Positions 1 through 6,920 of a stretch of 9,854 nucleotides of DNA are shown here, piece by piece. Every line of letters begins with the position of its first letter. The stretch's first letter is position 1. Below the pieces are notes generated by a model. It ran no database searches and was not told the DNA's origin. It saw only the letters and a program-made list of their open reading frames with translations. Source of the stretch: Cyclobacteriaceae bacterium (lineage in GTDB: Bacteria; Bacteroidota; Bacteroidia; Cytophagales; Cyclobacteriaceae); NCBI GenBank assembly GCA_029882675.1, contig JAOUKJ010000110.1, positions 1 to 9,854 of the forward strand. Direction: 5' to 3'. Made by a program: the position numbers and the translations under genes.

Positions 1-948
1 TTCCGCTTTTTCAGCTACATCATCGGTAATTTCAATGGCGGAATTAAGGTATTGTTCCGCGTCGGCATCATCCCCATTGTTCTTACACTTCAGTGCGATG
101 TTCTTGGCCAATCCGAAGGATGGTTTGTCTATATATACCCTTTTTGCTGCATCGAGCCAAAGCGGATCATCGGTACATTTTCCCTGCAACATAAACTTGA
201 ATATTTTTTCGGCTGTGGCAATATCATCCGGATTTTCCTTAAACTTCGACCCGAGGGTATTGCGTACCAACTCACAATCCATGGTCACGATAGTGGAAAG
301 CATTTCATCAACCTCTGCACGTAGAGACTCAAGCTGTTTTTTGTCTTTACCGGCTGCAATACGGCCATCAATGGCTTCCTGTATTTTATCATAGCGTTCC
401 AGTATCTGATCGTCGGTCAGATTTTTTTGATAAACCTTATTCATTTTGATGATGGTCATATAATATTTCAGGTTACCTTCCGTCATATTTTTGCCGCTCT
501 TTTTCATCACCTCATCAAACAATTTTAATAAGGTCGTGTCATTTTCCCGATCCTTGTAGGAGTATTTAAAAGCATAATAGGCTTTTTTGTTCAGGATAGA
601 AATCTCATTTCCACAGTATTCCATGCGCATGTCATACATCATCATTAGGCTATCTACATAGACTTTCTGTCGGACAGGATCGTCTGTATTATCGGCCAGA
701 CCCCGGAATATTTTCTCTCCGTTGATGTAGAGGGCTTTATTTAAATCAGGTGAATTTTTGAGCAACCACTGGTGCGGAGCAACTGCCTTTTCATACTGCT
801 CATTCTTTACCATGTCATTGTGAAACACATACATTCTTTCAGCTGTCGTTTTGTCCTCGGGCCACTTCCAATCATTACACTGACTGTATGCAAAATTTCC
901 TAACCCTACAAACAGAAAAAAAGCAACTATAGTGATTTTCCTTTTCAT
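1..948 (-). CDS. Secreted helical/TPR-type protein, C-terminus beyond the window
   Basis: The frame is open from an ATG at 948-946 through base 1 (316 codons, no stop), so the gene is partial at its 3' end. Residues 1-22 form a signal peptide (MKRK, then a hydrophobic stretch ending NFAYS before QCN), so the product is exported to the periplasm or cell surface; there is no convincing lipobox at Cys24. The mature part is charged, Lys/Asp/Glu-rich and helical, with many Tyr/Leu/Ala positions spaced as in tetratricopeptide-like repeats (for example around residues 35-75 and 255-316). It lies 17 nt after the outer-membrane protein gene and must share its transcript. Family knowledge: a TPR-like secreted protein commonly follows coaX and a barrel protein in Bacteroidota. 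The role is unknown; a link to envelope biogenesis is inferred from context only. Confidence 0.85.
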   Translation of the reverse strand, partial: MKRKITIVAFFLFVGLGNFAYSQCNDWKWPEDKTTAERMYVFHNDMVKNEQYEKAVAPHQWLLKNSPDLNKALYINGEKIFRGLADNTDDPVRQKVYVDSLMMMYDMRMEYCGNEISILNKKAYYAFKYSYKDRENDTTLLKLFDEVMKKSGKNMTEGNLKYYMTIIKMNKVYQKNLTDDQILERYDKIQEAIDGRIAAGKDKKQLESLRAEVDEMLSTIVTMDCELVRNTLGSKFKENPDDIATAEKIFKFMLQGKCTDDPLWLDAAKRVYIDKPSFGLAKNIALKCKNNGDDADAEQYLNSAIEITDDVAEKAE

Positions 949-965
949 AATAATTTTTATTTTTT

Positions 966-2297
966 CTAGTTAAATTTTCTTCTTACAAACCATTGATCGT
1001 TAAAGGTTATACCGAAGTGAAACCTAAAATATTTTTCGGCCAATAAATTATCTTCTACATTTCCCTGTTTACCAAAAGTGAAAGACATATCTACGCTGGA
1101 AAATCCTTTATTCATTCCTGAACCACCAGTCGAAGAAGGCACGATGGGTAATGAAACTCCAAAATTAATGCCAAAATCTTTAATTTCCATATTATTTAAT
1201 AAATAAGGCGTATTCTTATAATGAAAGCCCATTCGATAAGTCACTCTTTTCAGGTATTGATCTACAGAGAAAGCATCCGGTGTAGTTTCTCCCCCTACAC
1301 CAAGCGAAAAACTATCCATGAAACCCGGTTGCTCTCCAAACTGCTGAAACTTGCTCCATTGGCTAAAGCGGATATCTGCACCAAGCAACCATTCAGATCC
1401 CTGACCAACGGAGATTCCCGCCCCCCAACCGGATGGAAGGACTACCTTTCCTGCCCGGTTATTTATCAGTGTATCTGCTTCCAGAATGGCTCCACCCAAT
1501 GACCGGCGCTGAAGGCTTTCGAATTCCTTGCCGGCTATGGCGCGTTCAATATCATATACAGCACCTACCGTTACCCGCAAGGGATCTTTGGTTCCCATTT
1601 TTATGGAGTCCTGATAGGCTATACCACCTGAAAATGTAAAACCGCGGCTAGTCCTTCTTTGGTAAATCGTACCAGAATAGGGCTGAGGGACATAAATGGA
1701 ATCGACAATGTAATTTGTGAATTCAGAAACCCTGGAGCCAAACATAAATGCTGAGCGCAATCCCACGGATATATTTTTGGTGAGGACCGCACCATTCGAA
1801 ATGTAGAGTTGGTTAATGCCGCCTGAGCCCTTTTCTGTCACTTTGGCATAGCTCCCAGAACCGGGGACATCATAATCGTAGTTGAGGTTGTAGTTGACGG
1901 TGCTGTAAGGCCGCAAGCCCAGCGTACTGTACCACTTGTTTTTCATAATGGGAAATCCCATGGCCAGGTAGCTCATGCCCGTACCACCGCTTTTCTCCAG
2001 ATTATCGGCGTTCTCTATTTTTTTCGACTCGGTAAGCATTCCGGCCTGAAAAACAGTTAGGTTTCCAAAATAGGTATTTCGCGAATACACCAATAGGGCC
2101 GGATTATCATTGTTGATATTCCAGAAACTCCCGGTGCCAATACCCAGCCCCCCCATGGATTCATTTTGTATAAGCCCCATACTGCTTATTTGTCCTATAC
2201 CGCTGGCCATAAACGGTGACGGCGCAATTTGCCCAAACACGGGCGTGAATGCCCAAAGTGAAAGCAAGCCAAAGTAAATTTTAAGGCTTTTGTACAT
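966..2297 (-). CDS. Outer-membrane beta-barrel protein, FadL/PorV-like
   Basis: This is a 443-residue protein with a signal peptide at residues 1-22 (MYKSLK, hydrophobic core, PVFG before Q). The mature N-terminus is Gly/Ser/Asn-rich and contains a GGLGIGTG stretch followed by NNDNPALL, resembling the N-terminal plug region of FadL/PorV-type barrels (a glycine-rich segment followed by NPA). The remainder alternates aromatic and polar residues as in amphipathic beta strands, and the last residues (WFVRRKFN) could form the closing strand. The ATG lies inside the end of coaX, giving a 17-nt overlap and probable translational coupling; the signal peptide supports this start. It is placed in the outer membrane. 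Substrate and function cannot be read from the sequence. In Bacteroidota a barrel protein in this position is common. Confidence 0.85.
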   Translation of the reverse strand: MYKSLKIYFGLLSLWAFTPVFGQIAPSPFMASGIGQISSMGLIQNESMGGLGIGTGSFWNINNDNPALLVYSRNTYFGNLTVFQAGMLTESKKIENADNLEKSGGTGMSYLAMGFPIMKNKWYSTLGLRPYSTVNYNLNYDYDVPGSGSYAKVTEKGSGGINQLYISNGAVLTKNISVGLRSAFMFGSRVSEFTNYIVDSIYVPQPYSGTIYQRRTSRGFTFSGGIAYQDSIKMGTKDPLRVTVGAVYDIERAIAGKEFESLQRRSLGGAILEADTLINNRAGKVVLPSGWGAGISVGQGSEWLLGADIRFSQWSKFQQFGEQPGFMDSFSLGVGGETTPDAFSVDQYLKRVTYRMGFHYKNTPYLLNNMEIKDFGINFGVSLPIVPSSTGGSGMNKGFSSVDMSFTFGKQGNVEDNLLAEKYFRFHFGITFNDQWFVRRKFN

Positions 2298-3018
2298 TAT
2301 AATCGAGTATGTTTTTCAATCCTGTTAAAACGAGTTCAGGGGCAACAAATACCTCTATATTTAGCTTCGTGGCGAAGTAACTGGCATCACCCCCGCAGAT
2401 AACAAGCTGCAAATCTGGGAATTTGTTCTGATACATGCGAATTATTTCCCTGATTTCTGCAATTGTTCCGTTGATTACTCCGCTGAGCATGGCATTATTA
2501 GTCGTATCACCTACCAATTTGGTTTCTGTTACCCGCTCCAATAACGGCAGGTTGGCCGTATAATTATGCAAGGCACGTAATTTTAAATCAATTCCCGGAG
2601 AAATACCCCCCCCCTGATAAATATTGTTTTCGTCAATAAATTCATAAGTGGTACAGCTACCCGCATCAATCACCAAACAATTTCTCCGGGGATAAAGCTG
2701 GCTGGCACCAACTGCAGCAGCGATGCGATCGGCGCCCAGGGTATCCGGAGAGCCATAGGCCAGGGAAAGTGGCAGCGATATGGTGCTGTCAAGGAATAGT
2801 ATGGGTATACGTTCGCCCAAGGCCGTGGCGATATCACTCCGGGATACAGAAACAGTGCTGATAATGATATGTGCAGGCTGGTGCTTTCTGACCAATGAGG
2901 TCACATCTTGTAGCGACAACCCACGGCCTACCTCAATTAATTTGTTGCCTTGAAAAAGGCCTGTTTTGGCCGATGAAGTGCCAAAATCCACAGCAATTGT
3001 AATTTTATTTGAATCCAC
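2281..3018 (-). CDS. coaX: Type III pantothenate kinase
   Basis: CoaX phosphorylates pantothenate with ATP in the cytoplasm, the first step of coenzyme A synthesis. The 245 residues match the family's usual size and carry its acetate/sugar-kinase-fold motifs in order: the N-terminal phosphate-binding loop DFGTSSAK (11-18), GADR (95-98) with the catalytic Asp97, a second phosphate loop DAGSCTTYEF (118-127), and GGGISPG (136-142). The start is GTG at 3018-3016, eight codons before the first strand; no in-frame ATG exists between the previous stop region and the motif. Type III enzymes are generally described as needing a monovalent cation and resisting CoA feedback. It is first in a leftward operon with the barrel and TPR genes. 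The GGG codons form an uninterrupted G9 run (2606-2614). Confidence 0.95.
   Translation of the reverse strand: MDSNKITIAVDFGTSSAKTGLFQGNKLIEVGRGLSLQDVTSLVRKHQPAHIIISTVSVSRSDIATALGERIPILFLDSTISLPLSLAYGSPDTLGADRIAAAVGASQLYPRRNCLVIDAGSCTTYEFIDENNIYQGGGISPGIDLKLRALHNYTANLPLLERVTETKLVGDTTNNAMLSGVINGTIAEIREIIRMYQNKFPDLQLVICGGDASYFATKLNIEVFVAPELVLTGLKNILDYNVQKP
2606..2614 (-). repeat. G9 homopolymer tract inside coaX
   Basis: Nine consecutive C on the plus strand, G9 on the coding strand, span the end of Gln135 and codons Gly136 to Gly138 of CoaX, in the conserved GGGISPG loop. The frame is intact at nine bases. A tract of this length is prone to slippage during replication and to sequencing error. 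Confidence 0.9.
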
Positions 3019-3050
3019 AGTTAAAAACCCGTTATTTTGAAGAAAAGAAA

Positions 3051-3067
3051 AGCCCTTTCTTCGGGCT
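3051..3067. promoter_or_regulatory. Hairpin in the coaX/anmK divergent gap
   Basis: AGCCC and GGGCT form a 5-bp GC-rich stem around a 7-nt loop. Read leftwards, towards coaX, the stem is followed by a T-rich run (TTTCTTTTCTT), the shape of an intrinsic terminator; yet it lies between the coaX -7 box and the coaX start codon. It could be a stem near the 5' end of the coaX mRNA, a barrier to antisense transcription arriving from anmK, or a leader stem for anmK. The stem is seen directly; the function is inferred. Confidence 0.5.
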
Positions 3068-3068
3068 G

Positions 3069-3076
3069 CAAAATTA
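3069..3076 (-). promoter_or_regulatory. Bacteroidota -7 promoter box for coaX
   Basis: The minus strand reads TAATTTTG, a perfect match to the Bacteroidota TAnnTTTG -7 element. It lies 50 nt upstream of the coaX GTG. No good TTG -33 element is seen at the expected distance, so the call rests on the -7 box and the divergent position. Transcription would begin roughly at 3062-3066, inside the left edge of the adjacent hairpin. Confidence 0.5.
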
Positions 3077-3082
3077 CTAAAA

Positions 3083-4159
3083 TTGGTGAAGTATTATAAA
3101 ATTTTGGGTTTGATGTCAGGAACCAGCCTGGACGGGCTGGACATGGCTTATTGTGAATTTTCCTTCGATGAGGATCTGAATAAATGGACATACCTCCTCG
3201 GGCCGGTCGAAACCGTACCTCTTACAGTGACTTTGAGTGATAAACTAATAAACTGTATGGGATTGAGTGGTCTTGAGCTTTCGTTACTTGATCTTGACCT
3301 GGGAAGATGGATGGGCGATGAGGCCAAAAAATTTATCAAAAAGTATGATCTGGCTCCCGAGATCGTAGCCAGTCATGGACATACTATCTTTCACCAACCC
3401 GAAAGGGGCCTAACTTTACAAATTGGTCGGGGCACTGAGCTTTCTGCACATTGCGGCCTTCCCGTTATTAATGATTTCCGTTCTGTCGATATGGCATTGG
3501 GAGGGCAGGGAGCTCCTCTTGTGCCGGTAGGCGATAAATTGTTGTTTAGTGAATTTACCGCCTGCATCAACCTGGGGGGCATATCTAATATCTCATTTGA
3601 AAAGGAGGATGTTCGCGTAGCCTGGGACATCAGTCCAGTAAACATCATATTGAACCGCCTGGCCAATGAGGCTGGTTTGGAGTTTGACAAAGATGGACAA
3701 TTAGCGGCAGGGGGTGATGTCCATGAAGGCCTGCTTGGAAAGCTCAATGCCTTGGATTATTATCAGTATCCCGGGCCCAAATCACTGGGTTATGAGTGGA
3801 TTGAATCGGCCGTATTTCACCTTTTAGACCCGGGCAATATTTCACTTCCTGACCGTCTGCGAACGGCTGTAGAGCATATTGCCATCCAACTGGCTAATGC
3901 GATAAATGACCTGCCTGGAAAGGGGAAAGTTCTTTTTACCGGAGGCGGGGCCTTAAATGCTTTCCTGATGGAGAGGACAAAAGATCATGTGATACACGAA
4001 GACAAGCAAATTTTGGTTCCTGATATTTCTCTTGTCCAATACAAGGAGGCTTTGATTTTTGCCTTTCTTGGAGTACTCCGTTTGCGTAAAGAACCCAATT
4101 GCCTGGCCAGTGTGACCGGAGCAATCAGAGACAATGTAGGTGGCGTGTATTATGAATAA
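3083..4159 (+). CDS. anmK: Anhydro-N-acetylmuramic acid kinase
   Basis: AnmK opens the 1,6-anhydro ring of anhydro-MurNAc released from the cell wall and phosphorylates it with ATP to MurNAc-6-phosphate, in the cytoplasmic peptidoglycan recycling route. The 358 residues fit the family. Motifs in order: GLMSGTSLDGLD (9-20, ATP-binding loop), ASHGHTIFHQP, NDFRSVDMALGGQGAPL (130-146, the stretch holding the catalytic aspartate), CINLGGISNIS, WDISPVNIILN, KSLGYEW, FTGGGALNAF, and the C-terminal EALIFAFLGVLR and SVTGAIRDN. The frame opens at 3041 and has no ATG before the first motif. The start is TTG at 3083 or, equally well placed, GTG at 3086. It is divergent from coaX. No murQ etherase or permease is next to it, so the gene stands alone here. 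Confidence 0.95.
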   Translation: MVKYYKILGLMSGTSLDGLDMAYCEFSFDEDLNKWTYLLGPVETVPLTVTLSDKLINCMGLSGLELSLLDLDLGRWMGDEAKKFIKKYDLAPEIVASHGHTIFHQPERGLTLQIGRGTELSAHCGLPVINDFRSVDMALGGQGAPLVPVGDKLLFSEFTACINLGGISNISFEKEDVRVAWDISPVNIILNRLANEAGLEFDKDGQLAAGGDVHEGLLGKLNALDYYQYPGPKSLGYEWIESAVFHLLDPGNISLPDRLRTAVEHIAIQLANAINDLPGKGKVLFTGGGALNAFLMERTKDHVIHEDKQILVPDISLVQYKEALIFAFLGVLRLRKEPNCLASVTGAIRDNVGGVYYE

Positions 4160-4228
4160 TGTAGAAAGAGGTTGAGATTTAAATGATACCTGTCCATTTC
4201 TCTTCGATCGGGCAATCGCACCTTGTCT
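4160..4228 (+). other. Gap after anmK, no clear terminator
   Basis: Between the anmK stop and the next promoter I see only a weak 4-bp stem, CGAT/ATCG, around 4206-4219, followed by a T-rich but interrupted stretch. I would not call this a terminator with any strength, and no small gene is evident. Confidence 0.3.
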
Positions 4229-4260
4229 TTTGTTTCTTGGCCCCTATTCAACTAATTTTG
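4229..4260 (+). promoter_or_regulatory. Bacteroidota promoter for the WG-repeat gene
   Basis: TTTG at 4229-4232 is separated by 20 nt from TAATTTTG at 4253-4260, matching the Bacteroidota -33/-7 consensus. The box ends only 5 nt before the ATG at 4266, so the expected transcript begins at or within a few nucleotides of the start codon. The same N20 spacing and the same octamer occur upstream of the right-hand hemerythrin gene. Confidence 0.65.
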
Positions 4261-4265
4261 TATTA

Positions 4266-6833
4266 ATGATTATTCGTTATACCATAGTGTTGTTGTTTTT
4301 ATCCGGAAATATCCTTTCATTAGCCCAAACCGGTTCCATTAAGCGGGCGCTGGAAAATCTGGATGAAGGAGACTATGTGAAAGCTGTGGATTTACTGGTA
4401 AAGGCCTATGAAAAGGATACCCTCGATCCGGAAGTGAAATATGGAATGTCCAGACTGTATGACCATGACAGTTTTCCCGAGGCCAATCTCGATACGGCTT
4501 ATTATTTTATTCTGGCAGCAAGGAGTTTGTATCAGCAAATGGAGCTAAAGGAAATAGAAAAACTCCATCGTTCCGGGCTAGATGAAAGTGTACTCGAAAA
4601 GCAAAAAATACAACTTGACAGCCAGGCCTACCGACGGGCCGTAAATGCCAATACTGTAAGATCATATACTTTTTTTATGGAAAAGTATTCTTCGGCCAGC
4701 CAGGTGCCGGAGGCTATTCAGGCCCGTTATGCTGCCGCTTTTCGTGATGCCGGAATGCTACATAGTTATCCTGCTTATCAGGATTTTTTCAACACATACC
4801 CGGATGCTCCGCAGGTAACTGAGGCCAGGGAGCGCTATGAGCGATTGTATTTTGAAGATAAGACGGCAGATGGTAAGCTTTCCAGCTTTGTTCAATTTTT
4901 GCGAATTAATCCGAATACTCCATATCGTGCCATCTGTGAACGCGAGGTTCTTGAACTAAGCACAGCGGCCAATCGGCCATCAGATTTTTTATCTTTCCTG
5001 AAAGACTACCCCCAATCTGTTCATCGGAAAACCGCCTTACATTATTTTTATCATACGGATTTAGCGTATGGCCTTTCCCATTATGACCACAATCTACTTA
5101 CGGACTCATTGAAAAAGAACATGGATATAAGTAGGCAGTTGCAAATACCGGTGTATGATAAGGACAAGTATTCATTTATTACTACAACAGGTGAGCAGCT
5201 TATTGAAGGTCAATTTAGCAGTATTGATCCCGCCAATCTCTGCGATGGTTTGTTGGGCAATGTGCTCTTTCTCCCGGGTGATATGGGCAGTATAATAGCT
5301 GTTACAGGAGGACTTGTTTTTCAGGATCATTTCGACAGTTTTGATGACCTGGGTTATGGGGTCATGAAGGTGGGAAGGCAGGGGAAATTTGGAGCCATAC
5401 ACAAAACCGGAAAAAAAATATTGCCTTTTATTTATGATGATATTAAAATAGTGGCAGGGGCCTATATTGCCTGGAAACAAAATAACAGATGGGGATTGGT
5501 GAGTATTTTTGGCAGGGAGATATTGAGTAACGAATATGACGATTTTAACGATGTCTTTGGTGCGGTCATATTGGAGAAAAACGAGCGGTATGCTGTGGTA
5601 AATCCGGTGGAACTGGCCAAGGTAGCAGAGGGAGTGCAACCTGCCATGGCCTTTATTTATGATGAATACGAAGAGTGGCCCGATGAAAAGCTATGGGTAA
5701 GACATGACGAAAAAGAAGGCCTGATAAACAATAAATCAGGATTTGATATACCATTGGAAGAGCAGGTTATTATTCTTGAAAATGGAGGATATCTTTTGGA
5801 AAAGCCACAGGGCTTGCAACTGCTCGATTTAAACTTCAATCTATTGGAGGGGCAATATGAGGAGGTTCGCATCAATGATGTTTTTATACTCACGCAGCAG
5901 GACAATAAATTTCGACTGATCAATAAAGCCTCACAAAAAACATATTTTTCTGATTCTGCCCGATTATTGGGCCGCAGCTTTGCACTTCTGGCTCAGGAAG
6001 GCCTTATCGTATTGCCTGAAGACACCACACTTGCCTTTTCTAAGACAAGTAAAGTGCAATTACTGCAATTTGATAAACATGAATTTATCGGATTAAGTGA
6101 GGATATAACAGCGGTTTATAATAGTTACGGCCGTCTTCTTTTTGAAGGTGAATTTGACAAGATCAGCGCCATAGGAGAGGAATATTTTGCGGTGGAGCTG
6201 AAAGGAAAAAAGGGATTGTATTTTATTGACGGAACAAAAGTGTTAAATCCTAATTATGATGTTATTGCCGAAAATGAACAAGGAGGTGTTACCCTGTTAC
6301 TTCGTGGTAAACTGGGGTATTACAATGCCCGTGATTCAGTCTATATCAAACCCCGGTTTGATAAAAAGCCCGTGATTTTAGGCAATGGATTATTGGCTTT
6401 ACCTGAAGAAAATCAATACATCATTATAGATCGCAATGGCGATGAGTTGGGAGAAACCCTTTTTGAAGAAGTAAGCCCCTGGGCCGATTCTGTTGTTCTG
6501 GTTCGGAAGGAACAAAAATATTTTCTATACAACCCATATACCGGCCTTGATATAGCTGGTGGATTTGACAAGGTGGAATATCTTGAAAGTGGAGATGAGA
6601 AACTAATTGAGGTGGTGGTCAACAAAAAAATTGGCATTTTTTCTTCATTTAACGGAACCATCATACCTCCGGCATATACCTTCATCAGCAAAGTCGGGTC
6701 GGTGTACCGGGCAGAGGAGTACCTGAGTGCGGCAGATTATTATGTGTTGGTTTATTATAATAAACAAGGTCAGATCATCTGGAAAAGGGGAATGGAGCCC
6801 GGCGAGTACGATGCCATTTTCTGTGACCGTTAG
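4266..6833 (+). CDS. Exported TPR and WG-repeat protein
   Basis: Starting at ATG 4266 the product is 855 residues, with a clean signal peptide (MIIRYTIVLLFLSGNILSLA before Q). The frame extends upstream to a TTG at 4230, but that start would place the promoter box inside the gene and put 12 residues before the signal peptide, so I reject it. Residues about 20-280 are helical and TPR-like, with recurring Ala/Tyr patterns. From about 300 to the end are degenerate WG-type beta repeats: clearest at KFGAIHKTGKKILPFIYDD (374 on), RWGLVSIFGREIL (408), KEGLINNKSG (483), KKGLYFIDGTKVL (648), KLGYYNARDSVYIKPRF (682) and KIGIFSSFNGTIIPPAY (788). WG repeats (WG/FG-L-x-D-x-x-G-x-x-x-I-P-x-Y) probably form a repeat scaffold. 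It is periplasmic or surface-exposed and its function is unknown; a binding or scaffold role is inferred. Confidence 0.9.
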   Translation: MIIRYTIVLLFLSGNILSLAQTGSIKRALENLDEGDYVKAVDLLVKAYEKDTLDPEVKYGMSRLYDHDSFPEANLDTAYYFILAARSLYQQMELKEIEKLHRSGLDESVLEKQKIQLDSQAYRRAVNANTVRSYTFFMEKYSSASQVPEAIQARYAAAFRDAGMLHSYPAYQDFFNTYPDAPQVTEARERYERLYFEDKTADGKLSSFVQFLRINPNTPYRAICEREVLELSTAANRPSDFLSFLKDYPQSVHRKTALHYFYHTDLAYGLSHYDHNLLTDSLKKNMDISRQLQIPVYDKDKYSFITTTGEQLIEGQFSSIDPANLCDGLLGNVLFLPGDMGSIIAVTGGLVFQDHFDSFDDLGYGVMKVGRQGKFGAIHKTGKKILPFIYDDIKIVAGAYIAWKQNNRWGLVSIFGREILSNEYDDFNDVFGAVILEKNERYAVVNPVELAKVAEGVQPAMAFIYDEYEEWPDEKLWVRHDEKEGLINNKSGFDIPLEEQVIILENGGYLLEKPQGLQLLDLNFNLLEGQYEEVRINDVFILTQQDNKFRLINKASQKTYFSDSARLLGRSFALLAQEGLIVLPEDTTLAFSKTSKVQLLQFDKHEFIGLSEDITAVYNSYGRLLFEGEFDKISAIGEEYFAVELKGKKGLYFIDGTKVLNPNYDVIAENEQGGVTLLLRGKLGYYNARDSVYIKPRFDKKPVILGNGLLALPEENQYIIIDRNGDELGETLFEEVSPWADSVVLVRKEQKYFLYNPYTGLDIAGGFDKVEYLESGDEKLIEVVVNKKIGIFSSFNGTIIPPAYTFISKVGSVYRAEEYLSAADYYVLVYYNKQGQIIWKRGMEPGEYDAIFCDR

Positions 6834-6920
6834 GTTGGTTTTTTAAGATAATAAACTCCTTGTTTTTTACTTCTTGAAATTTACAGTAAGTTCGGCAGTT
6901 GGAACCAACTCATAACATTT
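6834..6920 (+). promoter_or_regulatory. Gap before the transporter with a weak -7 box
   Basis: This gap contains TAAGTTCG at 6887-6894, one mismatch from TAnnTTTG. No TTG at about 20 nt upstream is convincing; the nearest suitable one, at 6860-6862, is 24 nt away. The box would place transcription start near 6898-6900, within the inverted repeat that follows. No clear terminator for the preceding gene is visible; the T6 run at 6839-6844 lacks a good stem. Confidence 0.35.
6897..6910. repeat. Inverted repeat upstream of the transporter
   Basis: AGTTGG and CCAACT are exact reverse complements separated by AA. The 14-nt element sits 10 nt before the transporter ATG and at the predicted transcription start, a plausible operator or small mRNA 5' stem. 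There is no T-run after it, so it is not a terminator. The function is inferred. Confidence 0.45.

Noticed and set aside
35..394. Plus-strand frames of 119 and 90 residues at the left edge
   Set aside because: The minus strand has a continuous 316-codon frame with a signal peptide across this region, which explains the sequence; the plus frames are shadows.
4206..4219. CGAT/ATCG stem as an anmK terminator
   Set aside because: The stem is only 4 bp and no uninterrupted T-run follows.
4230..4265. An upstream TTG start extending the WG-repeat protein by 12 residues
   Set aside because: It overlaps the -33/-7 promoter and would place extra residues in front of a well-formed signal peptide; ATG 4266 is the better start.
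5172..5639. A 155-residue minus-strand frame inside the WG-repeat gene
   Set aside because: It lies wholly antisense within a strongly supported gene and shows no domain pattern; it is a frame shadow.
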